From contig JAGKTT010000023.1 of NCBI GenBank assembly GCA_021153285.1, positions 1 through 34,113 of the forward strand: a stretch of 34,113 nucleotides of DNA. Direction: 5' to 3'. A program made the translations under genes and the position numbers. Below the pieces are notes generated by a model. The model saw nothing but the letters and a program-made list of their open reading frames with translations. It ran no database searches and had not been told where the DNA came from. This DNA is from Bacteroidia bacterium (lineage in GTDB: Bacteria; Bacteroidota; Bacteroidia; Bacteroidales; UBA932). Position 1 is the stretch's first letter, and each line of letters starts with the position of its first letter. Shown here in pieces: positions 22,718 to 31,355 of this stretch.

Positions 22718-25699
22718 TCAATAACCTACGATTGCTTTATTAGAAGATCGGTCAATATAGCCTTCAAGCCCTTCCGGCGCCTTGTAAAGTCGTGTATATT
22801 CTCCCTTCTGAACACATTCCAGTACAGAAATCGCCTCTTCATTCACAATTCCATCCCCTCTGACCGTATCGATTGTCAGATATCCTACTCCCAGAGAAGT
22901 GATGTTCTGGAAGAAGTGGGTTCCCTGACTCGGTTCTATCTGGTATCCTGGGATAGCTGTCTCTACTATCATTCTCGCCTCAGAAATATCGCTCCACAAG
23001 ACCGGAATTCCCAGCCAAGGATCAGAAGATCCCCAACGGCCAGGACCAATAAGAAGATATGAAGATCCCTCCTTCTTGACCAGTTCGTTCATACGGGCAA
23101 TTTCCTGAGCCATATCCTTAGTTCTGGCACTGTCAAAAGTCTCAGAAGGAACCTGAAGTATGTAGCCGATATTGTCGACTCTGCCGGAACCAAGAGCTTT
23201 GGAGGATCTTATAAGGATATTCTCCATACTTTCACTGACCTTTTCGATAGAAATGGAATTATCTGCACTGTATTCGCCCACAGGGCGTACCTGCAGGAGT
23301 TTCAGATTGAATCTTGTTCCGTTTTCACGATGCTGGATATCAGCAGCAAATTCCATTTCAATATCACACATCAGTTCTTTCTTGCATATATCCAGTATCT
23401 CCCTTATGATCTGGGCAAGTGGGTATCTGTTATATTTGAGTATTGCGTCAAATGAGATCACACGTGGGCCCTTTGCTGTAATTCCCGGAAGCATCCTGTT
23501 ATTTTCGATACTGAATGTCGACGCCACAAGTTCAGGATTGGAGAAGGCCGCAAGAGCTTCAGCTACAGGAAGATGAGCTAAATTGACTCCTTCGTCTCGG
23601 GATATCTTGAACGCTCCGGGACACAGATCCAGGGCGTACATCATCTTCTGTGTATCACGCAGGGCAAGTTTTGTCTCCGACAATTGAAGTATCTTCTTAG
23701 GATATTTCGGACTGAATCTGAGAGAATTACCGCCATCAACGACAGTCTTGCCAAGACCAAATGCCAGATCGACGATTCCATCTTCGGCCTTTTCATTTCC
23801 GATAGGATAGAAATTGACCGAACGAGCTACTCCGGAAAGCATCGGATAATAAAGATTATTATGTTCCGATCCGCAGATGCTCTGAACCACGACAGCCATC
23901 TTTTCCTCACTCAAGAGATTACCGGTAGTCTGGATATAGGTTCTGCTACCATTGTAAAACACTGAAGCATAGACACTTTTGATAGCTTTACCAAGCATTC
24001 GGAGCATCTGGTCCCTATTCTCTACCAATGGAATCATATATGTAGCATAGACTCCAGCAAACGGCTGGTAGCTGCTGTCTTCAAGCTTAGAGCTGGAACG
24101 GACTGCAAGAGGGGAGCGTGTAGTATCCACAAATGCTCTCAATTCTTCCACCAATTTCTCCGGAAGTCTGGATGAAACGAACTCGGAAAGTATTTCTTCA
24201 TCAGAAATATCCGAATCAATCACATATTGAAGGTCATTCTCTATGATAAACTGATCGAAGTAGTCCGTCGCAATCACAACTGTACGAGGGATGGAAATCT
24301 TTACATTATCATATTTATCAGCCAGATGGTGCTTATAAACAAGATTGTTAAGGAAAGCAAGTCCGCGAGCCTTGCCGCCTAAAGAGCCTTCACCCATCCG
24401 TGAGAACCAGATATGCCTGCCGTAGGTTTCTGCATCAAAATGAGCAATGACGCCACGACCGGTCAGGGCGTGATAATCGTGAATCTGCTGAGATACATAA
24501 GCTCTAAGTTCTGCCACATTGGCAAACTGGCTTTCGAGTACTTTCTTGAATTTAGCTCCCAGGGTAAAGAGACCGCGTGCCATAAACCATTTTGAGAGCA
24601 TATTCTTGGATGTATTTGCGAGCAGGATATTCTCCGGCACCTCCCTCATAAGTATCTCCAGTTCCTTAAGGTTAGCAGCCCTTCCATATTCCACACGGTC
24701 CGCATCCCTGAATACGAAGTCACCAAAAGCGAATTCCTCCTTTATATATTCATATAGCTGAATCATCAACGTCTTGGAGTATTTCCTTAAGAAACCCACT
24801 CCAAGTTCCTCAGCCACAGCACTTATGCTATCTTGGGATGACTGAAGAAGAATAGGCATTTTGGGATCATCGGCTTTAATATGTCTTACAAGCTCCAGAC
24901 CTGCATCCAGCTTTTCGTCTTCAGGCCTTTCATCTCTATGCTCGCAGAAACCCACATCAGAAATGACACCAAGCAGATTAGACTTGTATTTCTCATACAT
25001 AGCCATCGCATCATCAAGATTCGTTGCAAGAAGGATCTTAGGACGTGACCGCTTCATATGCTTGCGCTGCTGTTCATTCAAGGTCTCTTTAAGGAATTCT
25101 GCACTCTGACGAAGAACCATACGATACAGTTCAGGAAGATAGGTAGAATAGTATCTGACAGAATCCTCTACAAGAAGGATACTCTGCACACCTACTCTAA
25201 GTATATCATTTTCAGCGTTTTTCAAATCCTCGAAGAGTTTGATTATAGCCACGATGAGATCAGCATTGCCGTGCCAGCTGAACATATAGTCGATGGCCGA
25301 AGTGTCCATATATGAAATCCTTCGATAGACCTCCTTGGAGAAATGTGTAAGCAACACAAACGGCAGACTCTTCCTTTCTTTCTTGATCTCAGCCGCCAAT
25401 GAAAACACATCGTTATCTCCGGCATTATACATACAGATCACCATATCTATACCTACTGTAGTATGCAGGACTTCACGAGCTTGAGCGGAAGTCTGCACCC
25501 ATACGAATGTAGGAGGTGTACTCAGATTCAGGTCAATATATTCCTTGTATATCTGTGTTTCTATCTGACCATCCTCTTCCAGAATGAAGGCATCATAGTT
25601 GCTGCAGATCATAAGAATGCGTCTGACTCTGAATCCCATCAGAGAATCATAGTCTGCATTAATCAGTTCCTTCAGCAGTTTCGGTTCTATAGTATTCAT
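22718..25699 (-). CDS. PEP-synthase-like ATP-binding protein with two receiver-like domains
   Basis: A 993-residue cytoplasmic protein. The N-terminal third holds two receiver-like domains. The first (about 25-160) is degenerate. The second (about 170-325) keeps an acidic pair Glu178-Asp179 (LLVEDS), acceptor Asp248 (GVISDVGF), Ser287 and Lys306. From about 430 it becomes the ATP-binding domain of pyruvate phosphate dikinase/PEP synthase: GSLGGKARGLAFL (438-450), LAVRSSSKLEDSSYQPFAGVY (531-551, in part) and LLQVRPV. The final ~140 residues end with LLIGPGRWGSSDPW. I see no GGxxSHA phosphohistidine domain and no PEP-binding TIM barrel, so it is unlikely to be a complete PEP synthase. It follows the RNA methyltransferase gene by 15 bases. 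Homologues tend to be annotated as PEP synthase, but the real reaction is not clear. Confidence 0.82.
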   Translation of the reverse strand: MNTIEPKLLKELINADYDSLMGFRVRRILMICSNYDAFILEEDGQIETQIYKEYIDLNLSTPPTFVWVQTSAQAREVLHTTVGIDMVICMYNAGDNDVFSLAAEIKKERKSLPFVLLTHFSKEVYRRISYMDTSAIDYMFSWHGNADLIVAIIKLFEDLKNAENDILRVGVQSILLVEDSVRYYSTYLPELYRMVLRQSAEFLKETLNEQQRKHMKRSRPKILLATNLDDAMAMYEKYKSNLLGVISDVGFCEHRDERPEDEKLDAGLELVRHIKADDPKMPILLQSSQDSISAVAEELGVGFLRKYSKTLMIQLYEYIKEEFAFGDFVFRDADRVEYGRAANLKELEILMREVPENILLANTSKNMLSKWFMARGLFTLGAKFKKVLESQFANVAELRAYVSQQIHDYHALTGRGVIAHFDAETYGRHIWFSRMGEGSLGGKARGLAFLNNLVYKHHLADKYDNVKISIPRTVVIATDYFDQFIIENDLQYVIDSDISDEEILSEFVSSRLPEKLVEELRAFVDTTRSPLAVRSSSKLEDSSYQPFAGVYATYMIPLVENRDQMLRMLGKAIKSVYASVFYNGSRTYIQTTGNLLSEEKMAVVVQSICGSEHNNLYYPMLSGVARSVNFYPIGNEKAEDGIVDLAFGLGKTVVDGGNSLRFSPKYPKKILQLSETKLALRDTQKMMYALDLCPGAFKISRDEGVNLAHLPVAEALAAFSNPELVASTFSIENNRMLPGITAKGPRVISFDAILKYNRYPLAQIIREILDICKKELMCDIEMEFAADIQHRENGTRFNLKLLQVRPVGEYSADNSISIEKVSESMENILIRSSKALGSGRVDNIGYILQVPSETFDSARTKDMAQEIARMNELVKKEGSSYLLIGPGRWGSSDPWLGIPVLWSDISEARMIVETAIPGYQIEPSQGTHFFQNITSLGVGYLTIDTVRGDGIVNEEAISVLECVQKGEYTRLYKAPEGLEGYIDRSSNKAIVGY

Positions 25700-25714
25700 T
25701 TATATAAAACGTCT

Positions 25715-26491
25715 TTAAGCATTATTAATCAGATTGTTATGAATCCTCCTTCTAAACTCCGCTACAGTTACGGCAGTAGCTACAGCTGCATTAAGAGATT
25801 CCGACCCCGGATCCCCGACCGGGTACGGAGGTATATATAATCTATCAGAAACCAGCTGTTCCATCTCTTTTGAGATACCCTCAGATTCATTACCTATAAC
25901 AATCATTACCGGCTCGTTTTCACCTGTATCCAGATGTCTGGAATAGATATTCCGCCCATCAAGGAAGGTACCGTATACCTTCCCTCCCTTTGAAAGCACC
26001 GCATCAGAAAGGGACGGCAGATCCACATAATGCATCTTTACACGGAATATTGCGCCCATTGTCGACTGAACCACCTTTGGATTGAAGACATCCACAGAAT
26101 CAGGAGCAGCAAATACGGCATCCACGCCGAACCAGTCTGCAATTCGCAGGATCGTTCCCAGATTACCAGGATCGCGTATGGAGTCCAATGCAAGATAAAG
26201 ACCTCCATCGGACATTGCATCCGATAGCCCGGAAAGATCGCTGAGATGTACATCAGCTGGCTTACGTATCACGGCCAATACAGGAGAAGGCGAGGACAGA
26301 GCTGATATCCTCTTCATTGCCTCATCTCCGATTTCCTCCTTCCTGTAGATATGTTCTACCTGATAGCCGGACTTCAAGGCCTCCTCCAGCATCTTTTCAC
26401 CTTCAGCAATGAAGAGTCCCTCCATATCTCTGAACTTCTTCTGCTGCAAGGATTTGACCCTCTTTATCTCATTATTTGATATAGATGCCAT
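25715..26491 (-). CDS. TrmH/SpoU-family RNA 2'-O-methyltransferase
   Basis: A 258-residue SPOUT methyltransferase that probably methylates a ribose 2'-OH in rRNA or tRNA using S-adenosylmethionine. The N-terminal substrate-binding part (about 1-95, KSLQQKKFRDMEGLFIAEG) is typical of the TrmH/RlmB type. The knotted catalytic domain shows motif 1 DSIRDPGNLGTILR, motif 2 IVIGNESEGIS and motif 3 GSESLNAAVATAV. Motif 3 is preceded by a slightly long linker (PPYPVGDP). The frame is open upstream to 26809, but the ATG at 26491 is chosen because the upstream part overlaps the divergent promoters and the start of the tamL gene. It diverges from tamL and leads the gene for the PPDK-like protein. The exact RNA target cannot be told. 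Confidence 0.9.
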   Translation of the reverse strand: MASISNNEIKRVKSLQQKKFRDMEGLFIAEGEKMLEEALKSGYQVEHIYRKEEIGDEAMKRISALSSPSPVLAVIRKPADVHLSDLSGLSDAMSDGGLYLALDSIRDPGNLGTILRIADWFGVDAVFAAPDSVDVFNPKVVQSTMGAIFRVKMHYVDLPSLSDAVLSKGGKVYGTFLDGRNIYSRHLDTGENEPVMIVIGNESEGISKEMEQLVSDRLYIPPYPVGDPGSESLNAAVATAVTVAEFRRRIHNNLINNA

Positions 26492-26560
26492 ATTTTCATA
26501 GATTCTATTTGAACACAAGTATTCATAGACACTGATGACAGCGCCCTTAGTATTAACAAG

Positions 26561-26568
26561 CAAATATA
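26561..26568 (-). promoter_or_regulatory. -7 element TATATTTG for the RNA methyltransferase
   Basis: Exact TAnnTTTG on the minus strand, with a predicted start near 26557 and a ~66-base leader. The -33 region is an A-tract without a good TTG. Confidence 0.5.
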
Positions 26569-26586
26569 GTTTTTTTTGGTCAAAAT

Positions 26587-26617
26587 TTTGTGAAATGGAG
26601 ATATTAAGATAAATTTG
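26587..26617 (+). promoter_or_regulatory. Bacteroidetes-type promoter for tamL
   Basis: -33 TTTG (26587-26590), 19-base spacer, -7 TAAATTTG (26610-26617). Predicted start near 26621, only ~13 bases before the ATG. Confidence 0.8.
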
Positions 26618-26633
26618 CATTCTATATAAAGGT

Positions 26634-28811
26634 ATGAAAATAAGATTCCGGATAATATCACTTCTGACGATTTTTCTTCTGTCTGTATCCTGCAGCACCA
26701 CACGTGTCCTGCAGGATGACCAGTACCGCCTGGCAAGAAACAAGATCAAAGTGGAGAACGACAAGGAATTCAACTCCAGCCAGCTTAACAAATACCTGAA
26801 ACAGAACAAGGGCCTCGGCTGGTCTCCGTTCCTTTACGTCTATAATTGGACAAACGGAAACGGTGGAACCTGGGATAAATTCGTTCAGAAGATAGGAAAA
26901 GCCCCCATAGTATATAGTCCGGAACAAGTAGATAACTCAATAGACAACATCAAGGATCATCTTGAATACATCGGTTATTACGGCTCTGACGTCACTTCTG
27001 AAATCAAGGTGAGGAAGAGGACCGTCACCGTCATTTACAATGTATCATTAGGCAAACGGTATCCTATAGAGAATATCACACTCAAGCTACCGCAGAGAGG
27101 GGAATTCTCAGGCGCATTCCTTGAAGATACATCCATATTCAGCGTAAAGGCTGGAGACTACCTTTCGGAACAGGCACTTGAAGCGGAAACCGAATCACTT
27201 GCTGCCGTAATGCGTAACAAAGGATACTATGACTTCAGCAAGAATAACTTCTTCTTCGAGGCAGACACCATCAGCATCCCGAACTCGGCTCTTCTTACAA
27301 TGCTGGTAAACGAATATACCAGAAACGAATCGCCCAAGGATGCTGGCCCGATAAGAAGGTTTTATATTGACGACGTCACATTCTCATACCCTAAAAACCT
27401 GAAAATCAATGAGAATGTATTAAGGAACCTGAATACCATCATTCCCGGGGAAGTATATAGCGAGGATGTGATCAATCGGACCTACTCACGTCTTTCAGCC
27501 CTTCGCGTATTCAGTAGCGTGAACATAGGAATGACTCCAAAAGATACAAATCTGATCGATTGCTCGATCTCGTTGGCCCAGTCAAAGCTCCAGGGATTGA
27601 AACTGAATCTTGAAGCTTCCACCAACTCATCCGGACTTTTCGGTATATCTCCCCAGATATCATACTATCACAAAAACATATTCAAAGGGGGAGAGTGGCT
27701 GAATCTCAGCTTCTTAGGCAACTTCCAGTTCAAGTTCAAAGACCTGATAAGATCCAATGAATTCGGTGCTTCCGCCAGCCTGAGCCTCCCGAGATTCTTC
27801 CCTCTGTCATACAGATATTTCAAGGGTGACATCCCCAGAACAGATATAAACATTTCCTACAATTACCAGTACAGGCCGGAATATACCAGAAACATCATAT
27901 CCACCTCATACGGCTACACCGGAGATGTAGACAACAAGTTCTTCTACCAGGCCTATCCGTTACAGCTGAACATCGTCAGACTATTTGATCTGGACAAGGA
28001 TTTCTATGAGAACCTTGCGGCTGATCCATTCCTTCGTAATGCATATCAGGACCACTTCGACCTTGGCCTGGGAGGAACATTATACTATACGACAAATGCA
28101 GCGACCGTCCCTACAGAAACTTATTACTACTCAAGACTTCAGCTGGATGTAGCCGGAAATCTTCTGAGCGCATTCAATTCTTTGATGGAAAAGGATGCCA
28201 ACGGATCCGGAATGATATGGAACACTCCATATTCTCAATTTGTCAGAGCTGAATTGACCATTGGCAAAACCTGGGTCTGGGGAAAGAACAACGGCCAATC
28301 CATAGCTACAAGATTCCTTGCCGGTGCAGGATACGCATACGGAAACTCATCAGCCCTGCCTTTCGAAAAGCACTTCTACGGAGGAGGCGCTAACAGCCTC
28401 AGAGGATGGCAGGCGAGGACTGTCGGTCCTGGTACTTCTGAGATGGACCGATCCTTCATCATCCCGAATCAGACCGGTGATATGAAGCTGGAAGCAAATA
28501 TCGAATATCGTTTCAACTTATTCTGGAAAGTCGCAGGAGCCGTATTCATTGATGCCGGAAATGTCTGGACTCTCAAACATAAGGATACACCGGCGGATGA
28601 TCCGTCTGTTTTCAGATGGAATGATTTCGGTCAAAGCATTGCTGCCGACTGGGGTACAGGAATCAGACTTAATCTAGGTTTCCTGCTTCTGCGAATAGAT
28701 ATGGGTATGAAAGTGCACGATCCTGCCCGTGAGCAGAAATGGATAAATCCCGGTCAATGGCTCAAGAGTGACAATTTCGCCCTCCATTTCGGTGTAGGAT
28801 ACCCATTCTGA
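26634..28811 (+). CDS. tamL: TamA-like Omp85 outer-membrane assembly lipoprotein (TamL)
   Basis: A 725-residue Omp85-superfamily protein. A lipoprotein signal ends at LSVSC (Cys20), which distinguishes Bacteroidetes TamL from proteobacterial TamA. POTRA-like repeats occupy roughly 30-340 (e.g. VTVIYNVSLGKRYPIENITL, then SALRVFSSVNIGM). A beta-barrel follows to the C-terminal Phe (FALHFGVGYPF). The Omp85 L6 signature is present as NSLRGWQARTVGPG. Family knowledge: TamL works with TamB to move lipids or fold proteins into the outer membrane. The tamB gene, often the next gene, is not here; instead the convergent rarA gene stops 3 bases away. The gene is expressed from a good promoter with a very short leader. 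Confidence 0.9.
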   Translation: MKIRFRIISLLTIFLLSVSCSTTRVLQDDQYRLARNKIKVENDKEFNSSQLNKYLKQNKGLGWSPFLYVYNWTNGNGGTWDKFVQKIGKAPIVYSPEQVDNSIDNIKDHLEYIGYYGSDVTSEIKVRKRTVTVIYNVSLGKRYPIENITLKLPQRGEFSGAFLEDTSIFSVKAGDYLSEQALEAETESLAAVMRNKGYYDFSKNNFFFEADTISIPNSALLTMLVNEYTRNESPKDAGPIRRFYIDDVTFSYPKNLKINENVLRNLNTIIPGEVYSEDVINRTYSRLSALRVFSSVNIGMTPKDTNLIDCSISLAQSKLQGLKLNLEASTNSSGLFGISPQISYYHKNIFKGGEWLNLSFLGNFQFKFKDLIRSNEFGASASLSLPRFFPLSYRYFKGDIPRTDINISYNYQYRPEYTRNIISTSYGYTGDVDNKFFYQAYPLQLNIVRLFDLDKDFYENLAADPFLRNAYQDHFDLGLGGTLYYTTNAATVPTETYYYSRLQLDVAGNLLSAFNSLMEKDANGSGMIWNTPYSQFVRAELTIGKTWVWGKNNGQSIATRFLAGAGYAYGNSSALPFEKHFYGGGANSLRGWQARTVGPGTSEMDRSFIIPNQTGDMKLEANIEYRFNLFWKVAGAVFIDAGNVWTLKHKDTPADDPSVFRWNDFGQSIAADWGTGIRLNLGFLLLRIDMGMKVHDPAREQKWINPGQWLKSDNFALHFGVGYPF

Positions 28812-28814
28812 TGT

Positions 28815-30125
28815 CTACTTCGGATAATACTTCGGCCAAAGCGACTCCAGACGAGTCCTCAGTCCATCTTCCTGCTTATTTTGTGCTGGTTCATAGAATT
28901 TGCGTCCAGACAATTCCGATGGCATAAACTCAAGATCAGCAAAATGTCCGGGATAATCGTGTGCATATTTATATCCGTCTGAATATCCGAGTTCTGACAT
29001 AAGCTGTGTCGGAGCGTTTCTCAGATATAGCGGCACTGACGCCATCTGTGTTTCCTTTGCCACTGCAATAGCTTCATTTATAGCCATATAGGCAGAGTTG
29101 CTCTTAGCAGATGAAGCAAGGTAAATCGTACATTCCGCAAGTGGTATTCTTGCTTCCGGCATTCCTATCGTATGAACAATCTGAAATGTAGCATTTGCCA
29201 ATAAAAGAGCATTCGGATTCGCAAGTCCTACATCCTCAGCTGCCAGAATGCATAATCTGCGGGCAATGAAAAGGGGATCCTCACCTCCATCAAGCATACG
29301 GGCAAGATAATATACTGCAGCATTAGGGTCGGAGCCTCTTACACTTTTTATGAAAGCCGAAATCACGTCATAGTGCATTTCGCCTCCCTTGTCATAAATA
29401 GCAATATTCTCCTGAAGACAGGATGTAACTACTTTATTGTCAATAACTACTGGAGCATCGCCCGGGAAAGCTCCGGTTACGATTTCCAGGATATTGAGAA
29501 GCTTTCTGGCATCGCCGGCAGAATGGCGGAAAAGTGCATCCGTCTCTTCTACTTTAATTTCTCTATGCTTCAAAATCTCATCGGTCTTCAAAGCCCTGTC
29601 CAGCAGAACCTGAAGATCATCCTTTTGAAGAGATTTCAGCACGAAGACCTGACAACGTGACAAAAGGGGAGTTATGACCTCAAAAGAAGGATTCTCGGTA
29701 GTCGCTCCTATAAGAACTATAGTCCCGTCTTCCACTGCTCCAAGCAGAGCATCCTGCTGAGACTTGTTGAAACGATGGATTTCATCAATAAAGAGAATCG
29801 GAGACAATCCACTGGAAAACAAAGAGTTGGAACGAGCTTTATCTATGACGTCCCTTACATCCTTGACTCCGGCACTAACTGCAGAAAGTGTATAAAACTC
29901 TCTGCCTAAAGACCTGGCTACAATCCGAGACAGAGTAGTCTTGCCCACTCCGGGAGGCCCCCATAGGATGAATGAAGAAAGATTTCCGCTTTCTATCATA
30001 TTCCGGAGGATGCATCCCTGACCGATCAGATGTCTCTGACCGACATAACCATCAAGATCCTGCGGTCGCATTCTCTCCGGAAGAGGAGGAAGCATCCTGC
30101 CTCGTATTGTATCGTTATTCATCAT
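28815..30125 (-). CDS. rarA: Replication-associated recombination AAA+ ATPase RarA (MgsA)
   Basis: A 436-residue AAA+ ATPase of the RarA/MgsA/WRNIP1 family, related to clamp loaders, that acts at stalled replication forks. Motifs: Walker A GPPGVGKT (56-63), Walker B LFIDEIHRF (Asp114, Glu115), sensor-1-like IGATTENPSF and a C-terminal tetramerisation region (AVYYLARMLDGGEDPLFIARR, GYKYAHDYPGHF). Length and domain order are ordinary. The start overlaps the stop of the GNAT gene by 4 bases, so the two are translationally coupled. It converges on tamL. Confidence 0.95.
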   Translation of the reverse strand: MMNNDTIRGRMLPPLPERMRPQDLDGYVGQRHLIGQGCILRNMIESGNLSSFILWGPPGVGKTTLSRIVARSLGREFYTLSAVSAGVKDVRDVIDKARSNSLFSSGLSPILFIDEIHRFNKSQQDALLGAVEDGTIVLIGATTENPSFEVITPLLSRCQVFVLKSLQKDDLQVLLDRALKTDEILKHREIKVEETDALFRHSAGDARKLLNILEIVTGAFPGDAPVVIDNKVVTSCLQENIAIYDKGGEMHYDVISAFIKSVRGSDPNAAVYYLARMLDGGEDPLFIARRLCILAAEDVGLANPNALLLANATFQIVHTIGMPEARIPLAECTIYLASSAKSNSAYMAINEAIAVAKETQMASVPLYLRNAPTQLMSELGYSDGYKYAHDYPGHFADLEFMPSELSGRKFYEPAQNKQEDGLRTRLESLWPKYYPK

Positions 30126-31252
30126 ATTTCCTTACCGAATACCCATCTGCGCTTATGAAGTTCCTTCTCGAACGGTAACCACATTGCCTGAACCTTGGCA
30201 TTGGTCTCGAGATTGGCATTAGTCTCTGCATACTTGAAGCCAAGCTTCCGGTAATTCTGGAAAAGATCCACAAAGAGAAGGGAATTGACTCCTCTGTTCT
30301 GATAGTCCGGCCTTACTCCGATAAGCAGAAGATCCAATGTATCAGGCTTTTTCCAGAACATTGCCTTCAGAAGATGCCACCATCCGAATGGGAAAATCTC
30401 GCCATTGCATTTCTGCAGCGCCTCTGAAAGAGATGGAATAGAAATACCTGCTGCAATAAGGTCTCCGTTCTTGTCTTCTACGAATGTAAGCATCTTCATA
30501 TCGACCAATGAAAGATATACATCTACATACTGATCTATCTGTTTCGGTGATAGAAGTGAATAACCGTAAAGTACACAATATGTTTCATTTATAAGCTGGA
30601 AAAGTTTCTGTCCATATTTTTCCTTACGAATCTGGGCCTTGGTCTTCTTGAGAACCTTAAGCCCATATCTTTCCTTTACAAGCTCAGCAATCTGGATATG
30701 GCGTTCTGGAAGTGCATCCGGTATAGTTATCCTATATTCCACCCATCCGGTTTCCTTGACATATCCCAGCTTCTTCATATGCTCAGGATAATAAGGATGA
30801 TTATATATGAGAGCCATTGTGCTGAGACGGTCAAATCCTTCTACAAGCATTCCTTCCGGATCAAAATCAGTGAATCCGAGAGGCCCCACTATCTGTTTCA
30901 TTCCACGAGACTTTCCAAAAGCAATTACAGCATCCAGAAGGGCGGCACTTACCTCTATGTCGTCAATGAAATCGATCCATCCGAAGCGGACCTGATCTGC
31001 TTTCCAGGCTTCATTTGCCTTGCGGTTTATTATTGCAGCAACTCTTCCTGCCACTTTACCATCCTTATAAGCCAGATAGAACTCGGCTTCGCTGAACTCA
31101 TACGCTCCGTTCTTCTGCTTGTCGAACGTATTGAGGTCGTCAAACGGCATTGACGGAACATAATATTTATTACCCTTATAAAGATTGTTGGCAAATCTGG
31201 CGAATACCCTGAAATCCCTTTTAGACGTTACTGTCTTGATAATTACGGACAT
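30122..31252 (-). CDS. GNAT-fold N-acetyltransferase-like protein
   Basis: A 376-residue cytoplasmic protein related to GNAT acyltransferases. The C-terminal half has a GNAT-like CoA-binding block (LLIGVRPDYQNRGVNSLLF, about 314-332), and ETNANLETNAK follows near the end. The N-terminal half has the characteristic stretch GPLGFTDFDPEGMLVEG and then YNHPYY, seen in a Bacteroidetes-wide family of unknown substrate. It has a promoter element at 31281-31288 and overlaps rarA by 4 bases. Whether the two cooperate or are merely co-expressed is not known. Confidence 0.8.
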   Translation of the reverse strand: MSVIIKTVTSKRDFRVFARFANNLYKGNKYYVPSMPFDDLNTFDKQKNGAYEFSEAEFYLAYKDGKVAGRVAAIINRKANEAWKADQVRFGWIDFIDDIEVSAALLDAVIAFGKSRGMKQIVGPLGFTDFDPEGMLVEGFDRLSTMALIYNHPYYPEHMKKLGYVKETGWVEYRITIPDALPERHIQIAELVKERYGLKVLKKTKAQIRKEKYGQKLFQLINETYCVLYGYSLLSPKQIDQYVDVYLSLVDMKMLTFVEDKNGDLIAAGISIPSLSEALQKCNGEIFPFGWWHLLKAMFWKKPDTLDLLLIGVRPDYQNRGVNSLLFVDLFQNYRKLGFKYAETNANLETNAKVQAMWLPFEKELHKRRWVFGKEI

Positions 31253-31280
31253 AAGTTATAGGTTTAGTTAGTACATTCTA

Positions 31281-31288
31281 CAAAGTTA
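31281..31288 (-). promoter_or_regulatory. -7 element TAACTTTG for GNAT-rarA
   Basis: Exact TAnnTTTG on the minus strand, predicted start near 31277, 25 bases before the ATG. The -33 region is weak. Confidence 0.55.
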
Positions 31289-31320
31289 TTAAAATTACTG
31301 AGAAAATCACTGATTTTTGC

Positions 31321-31328
31321 TATTTTTG
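31321..31328 (+). promoter_or_regulatory. -7 element TATTTTTG for pyk
   Basis: Exact TAnnTTTG, predicted start near 31332, about 24 bases before the ATG. The -33 region is weak; only ~32 bases separate it from the divergent GNAT promoter element. Confidence 0.55.
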
Positions 31329-31355
31329 CGATAGCAGTTTAGTACTAGTGTATTT

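Noticed and set aside
22718..25699. Complete PEP synthase
   Set aside because: The phosphohistidine and PEP-binding domains cannot be found in the sequence.
26492..26809. N-terminal extension of the RNA methyltransferase by 106 residues
   Set aside because: The extension covers both divergent promoters and overlaps the 5' end of tamL; the ATG at 26491 starts the normal TrmH N-terminal domain.
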